This document shows positions 23,452-26,104 of a stretch of DNA of 26,104 bases, piece after piece. This stretch comes from Bacillota bacterium (GTDB taxonomy: Bacteria > Bacillota > Clostridia > Christensenellales > Aristaeellaceae): positions 1 through 26,104 of the forward strand of contig JAEXCG010000063.1 of the NCBI GenBank assembly GCA_023402355.1. The letters are read 5' to 3'. The first letter of the stretch is position 1, and every line of letters starts with the position of its first letter. The notes below the pieces were generated by a model, which saw only the letters and a program-made list of their open reading frames with translations, was not told the DNA's origin and searched no databases. The position numbers were made by a program, and so were the translations under genes.

Positions 23452-24729
23452 ATGTTTCCATATGACGCTGTGCTGTTTGATCTGGATGGTACGCTGACGG
23501 AGTCCGCGCCGGGAATCATGCGCTCCGCGGGCTATGCGGCTCGAAAGATGGGCTACGAGGACTTTGATCCGGAGGTGCTGCGGCGCTTTATCGGCCCGCC
23601 GCTCTTTGAGTCGTTCCAGCAAATCTTTGGGATGGACGACGCGCAGGCGGCAAAAGCCGTCGAATATTATCGGGAGGATTTTGACGCGATCGGCTGGTCG
23701 GTGAACGCCGTGTATACGGGCATCCCGGCCCTGCTCCGCTCTCTGAAGCGTGAGGGCATTCAAATTTGTCTGGCCACAGCGAAGCCGATTTTGTTTGCAG
23801 AGCGCATTTTACGGCATTTCGGCCTGTGGCGCTTCTTCGACCGCGCGGTCGGCATCACGATGAGCGACCATCACGCGGATAAGGCGGCAATCGTGCACGA
23901 TGCGCTGCCGGAGGGCTGCGAGCGCCCGGTCATGGTCGGCGACCGCCACTATGACGTGACGGGCGGCAGGCAGAACGGCATCGACACCATCGGCGTGCTG
24001 TACGGATACGGGTCGAGGGAGGAGCTCGTGGCCGCGGGCGCGACGCATATCGCGGAGAGCGTGGACGCGCTGCAACGAATCCTGCTGCCGGGCGTCAGAA
24101 CGGAGCCGGGTTTTTTCCTTTCCATTGAAGGGCTCGACGGCTCGGGCAAGTCCTCGCAGATCGAAAGGCTTTGCGAGCACCTGCGCGCGCGCGGGTACGA
24201 CGTGGTGCGTTCGCGGGAACCGGGCGGCTGCCCGATCGCGGAGGAAATTCGCAGGCTCGTGCTCGACCCCGCGCACGGCGAGATGTGCGCGCAGGCGGAG
24301 GCGCTGCTCTACGCGGCGGGGCGGGCGCAGCACGTGCGGCAGATCGTCCGTCCGGCGCTTGAGGCGGGCAAGGTGCTGGTCTGCGATCGGTTTGTGGATT
24401 CCAGCGCGGTGTATCAGGGCGCGGCGCGCGGCTTGGGGCTCGACGCGGTGATGGAGATGAACGCGCCGGCGATCGACGGCACGATGCCGGACGCGACGCT
24501 CTATTTCGCGGTGGAGCCGCGCACGGCGATGGCGCGGCGCAGCGGCGAACGGGCGTTGGATCGGATCGAACAGGAAAAGCTGGACTTTCACGAGCGCGTC
24601 TACGAAGCCTATGAAGAGCTCGCGCGCCGGGCGCCGGGGCGGATCGTTCGTATTGACGCGTCGCAGTCCATCGACGAGATCGCGCGCGACGCGGCGGCGG
24701 CCGTGGACGCGGTCATGGACAGAAGGTAA
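23452..24729 (+). CDS. tmk: HAD hydrolase fused to thymidylate kinase
   Basis: One uninterrupted 425-codon frame carries two enzymes. Residues 1-215 are a HAD phosphatase of the phosphoglycolate-phosphatase/PpaX type: DLDGT at 10-14, LATAKP at 107-112 and MVGDRHYD at 161-168. Residues 221-425 are a complete thymidylate kinase that makes dTDP from dTMP: P-loop GLDGSGKS at 227-234, EPGG at 256-259, DR at 312-313 and an Arg-rich lid near 362-367. The linker (LLPGVRTEPG) is short. AGGAG stands before ATG 23452. The fusion may pair dTMP phosphorylation with nucleotide or phosphate-ester clean-up; this is inference. No internal start with a ribosome site is obvious for a separate Tmk. Confidence 0.93.
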   Translation: MFPYDAVLFDLDGTLTESAPGIMRSAGYAARKMGYEDFDPEVLRRFIGPPLFESFQQIFGMDDAQAAKAVEYYREDFDAIGWSVNAVYTGIPALLRSLKREGIQICLATAKPILFAERILRHFGLWRFFDRAVGITMSDHHADKAAIVHDALPEGCERPVMVGDRHYDVTGGRQNGIDTIGVLYGYGSREELVAAGATHIAESVDALQRILLPGVRTEPGFFLSIEGLDGSGKSSQIERLCEHLRARGYDVVRSREPGGCPIAEEIRRLVLDPAHGEMCAQAEALLYAAGRAQHVRQIVRPALEAGKVLVCDRFVDSSAVYQGAARGLGLDAVMEMNAPAIDGTMPDATLYFAVEPRTAMARRSGERALDRIEQEKLDFHERVYEAYEELARRAPGRIVRIDASQSIDEIARDAAAAVDAVMDRR

Positions 24730-24751
24730 AGCGAAGGAGGGAAATGAAAGC

Positions 24752-25855
24752 ATGGCGCGAATCGTGGTCGGCATGTCGGGCGGCGTAGACTCGTCCGTCG
24801 CTGCGCTGCTGCTTAAAAGAGCGGGGCACGAGGTCATCGGCGTGTTCATGAAGAACTGGGAAGAGCAAGATGAAAACGGCGTCTGCACGTCGGAGCAGGA
24901 TTGGGCGGACGTGCGTTCGGTTTGCGACGTGATCGGCATTCCCTATTATTCCGTCAATTTTGCGAGGGAATACCGCGATCGCGTGTTTGCGTACTTTCTG
25001 GACGAGTATCGCGCGGGGCGTACGCCGAACCCGGACGTGCTGTGCAACCGGGAAATCAAGTTCAAGGCGTTTCTTGATTTTGCCATGAAGCTCGGCGCGG
25101 ACAAGCTGGCGACGGGCCACTTTGCAAAATTGCAGGAATCGAATGGGCGAGTGCAGCTGCTGCGCGGCGTAGATCCCAATAAGGATCAGAGCTACTTCCT
25201 CTATATGCTCACGCAGCCCCCGCTGCAAAAGGCTATGTTCCCGGTCGGCGATCTGACGAAGGCGCAGGTGCGGGCAATTGCCGAAGAAGCGGGGCTGCCG
25301 ACGTACGCCAAGAAGGATTCGACGGGCGTGTGCTTCATCGGAGAACGGCATTTTAAGCCGTTTCTGCAGCAGTTTCTGCCCGCACGTCCCGGAGAAATGC
25401 AGACGCTGTCCGGCAAGGTGGTGGGGCATCACGATGGGCTGATGTACTATACGCTGGGACAGCGACGCGGTCTCGGTATCGGGGGCGGCGGCGACGGGCG
25501 CCGCTGGTTTGTGCTGGCGAAGGATTTGGAGCGAAATGTACTGATTGTCGAGCAGGGAGAGGATCATCCCCGGCTGTACGCGCGCACGGCGCGGGCGGAG
25601 CAGGCGACGTGGATTGCGGGCGAGGCGCCCCGACAGCAAGGGACAGCTTTCGACTGTACGGCGAAGTTTCGCTACAGGCAGGCAGATCAAAAGGTGAACG
25701 TTCAAATAGAAGCGGATCATTTGATCGTACGGGCCGTTGAGCCGCAAAGGGCGATCACACCGGGGCAATCCGTCGTATTTTACGAGGGAGAGGTTTGCCT
25801 GGGCGGGGCTGTAGTGACGGATGTTTTAGACAGCGGTGTTTCAATCGTTCGGTGA
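24752..25855 (+). CDS. mnmA: tRNA-specific 2-thiouridylase
   Basis: Puts sulfur on C2 of the wobble uridine (U34) of tRNA-Lys, -Glu and -Gln, using ATP and a sulfur relay. The 367-residue length is typical. Residues 7-15 (GMSGGVDSS) form the PP-loop; Cys98 (NPDVLCNREIKF) and Cys194 (STGVCFIGER) are the catalytic pair. The start ATG 24752 is 11 bases after AGGAGG; an in-frame extension to 24611 would overlap tmk heavily and reads as shadow sequence. The gene closes the long plus-strand run. Confidence 0.97.
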   Translation: MARIVVGMSGGVDSSVAALLLKRAGHEVIGVFMKNWEEQDENGVCTSEQDWADVRSVCDVIGIPYYSVNFAREYRDRVFAYFLDEYRAGRTPNPDVLCNREIKFKAFLDFAMKLGADKLATGHFAKLQESNGRVQLLRGVDPNKDQSYFLYMLTQPPLQKAMFPVGDLTKAQVRAIAEEAGLPTYAKKDSTGVCFIGERHFKPFLQQFLPARPGEMQTLSGKVVGHHDGLMYYTLGQRRGLGIGGGGDGRRWFVLAKDLERNVLIVEQGEDHPRLYARTARAEQATWIAGEAPRQQGTAFDCTAKFRYRQADQKVNVQIEADHLIVRAVEPQRAITPGQSVVFYEGEVCLGGAVVTDVLDSGVSIVR

Positions 25856-25867
25856 TTGCAAAAGAGA

Positions 25868-25890
25868 CGCAAAAATTCAAATTTTTTGCG
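25868..25890 (+). promoter_or_regulatory. A/T-tract UP-like element and possible weak terminator
   Basis: CGCAAAAA and TTTTTGCG form an 8-bp inverted repeat about 13 bases after the mnmA stop. The A and T tracts just ahead of the promoter at 25900 also resemble an UP element that boosts polymerase binding. Which role dominates cannot be told. Confidence 0.45.
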
Positions 25891-25899
25891 AAAAAACGG

Positions 25900-25928
25900 T
25901 TGACAGAATCGGGCTTGCATGATATACT
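25900..25928 (+). promoter_or_regulatory. Near-consensus sigma-A promoter, probably of an rRNA operon
   Basis: Perfect TTGACA (25900-25905), a 17-base spacer and TATACT (25923-25928), with A/T tracts upstream. This is the strongest promoter in the window. Downstream sequence looks like a stable-RNA leader. Confidence 0.85.
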
Positions 25929-26104
25929 AATCAACGTCGCCGCGAGAGAGCACGTTTTGTGCGCTCAAAACGGCGGGAACGATCCTTGAAAACGATACAG
26001 AATAGAGAAAAGAAACGCAAAGCAAGGAAAAGACAGTTGATTCTGAAAAGAGTTTTGAATCTTGTGTGAGTCGGTGCAAACCGGAACACCAAGAGGAGAT
26101 AAAG
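25929..26104 (+). promoter_or_regulatory. Leader region resembling a pre-rRNA leader
   Basis: The leader has a nested hairpin (CGCCG 25937 region with CGGCG, inside it GAGAGCAC with GTGCGCTC) and then GATCCTTGAAAAC at 25981-25993, similar to the TTTGAAAACT segment that precedes 16S genes in Bacillus and Clostridia. No rRNA sequence is reached. The last bases (AGAGGAGATAAAG) could instead be the ribosome site of a protein gene just past the edge, so the identity stays open. Confidence 0.5.

Noticed and set aside
22137..23519. Minus-strand open frame of 460 codons
   Set aside because: Antisense to the decarboxylase; Arg-rich low-information sequence with no family motif.
23809..24939. Minus-strand open frame of 376 codons
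   Set aside because: Antisense to HAD-Tmk and mnmA; no ribosome site or motif.
25795..25989. 64-codon frame after mnmA
   Set aside because: It runs across the strong promoter and leader and has no ribosome site.
1..26104. CRISPR arrays, tRNA genes, complete IS elements, defence or phage modules
   Set aside because: No regularly spaced repeats, cloverleaf-like segments, intact transposase or integrase, or recognised defence domains were seen on reading.

Overview
The window looks like chromosomal DNA from a spore-forming, fairly GC-rich member of the Clostridia. Evidence: spoVAC-spoVAD-spoVAE behind a sigma-G-type promoter, strong AGGAGG-type ribosome sites, a decarboxylase-tmk neighbourhood known from Bacillus and Clostridia, and an ACT/DUF711 pair. 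A more precise placement is not possible from sequence alone; it could be a metagenome contig.

Region 1 (about 1-9950) is a mosaic, partly decayed surface-glycan island with lower and uneven GC. It opens with a 5'-truncated acyltransferase. It then carries genes for GDP-mannose and GDP-L-fucose: manC (copy A), a frameshifted manA, intact gmd, a shattered glycosyltransferase pseudogene, intact fcl, a second manC (copy B) and a broken second manA. The manC-manA segment is a direct repeat of about 1.6 kb flanking gmd and fcl. Between these lie two AT-rich or unrecognised small genes, gene debris and a 77-bp intergenic direct repeat. No phosphomannomutase is present, so the route from mannose-6-phosphate to mannose-1-phosphate must be completed elsewhere.

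Region 2 (about 9950-16500) is well-kept and GC-rich. A UDP-glucose dehydrogenase has its own sigma-A promoter and terminator. The spoVA operon follows, for Ca-dipicolinate movement into spores, starting with an unannotated 42-codon reading frame. Next come a polyprenyl-phosphate sugar-1-phosphate transferase with its own promoter, a membrane GT2 glycosyltransferase and a convergent GNAT acetyltransferase.

Region 3 (about 16580-25855) is a tightly packed plus-strand run: a polytopic membrane protein behind a clear promoter, an ACT-domain protein plus DUF711 protein, oligoendopeptidase F, two small unknown proteins, an Orn/Lys/Arg decarboxylase-family protein, a HAD hydrolase fused to thymidylate kinase, and mnmA. 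The last 250 bases hold a near-consensus promoter with A/T tracts and a leader resembling those before ribosomal RNA operons; the transcribed gene lies beyond the window.

The most interesting items are the HAD-Tmk fusion, the sigma-G promoter with the small first gene of the spoVA operon, and the recombining and decaying GDP-fucose island. I found no CRISPR array, tRNA, complete insertion sequence or recognisable defence system.
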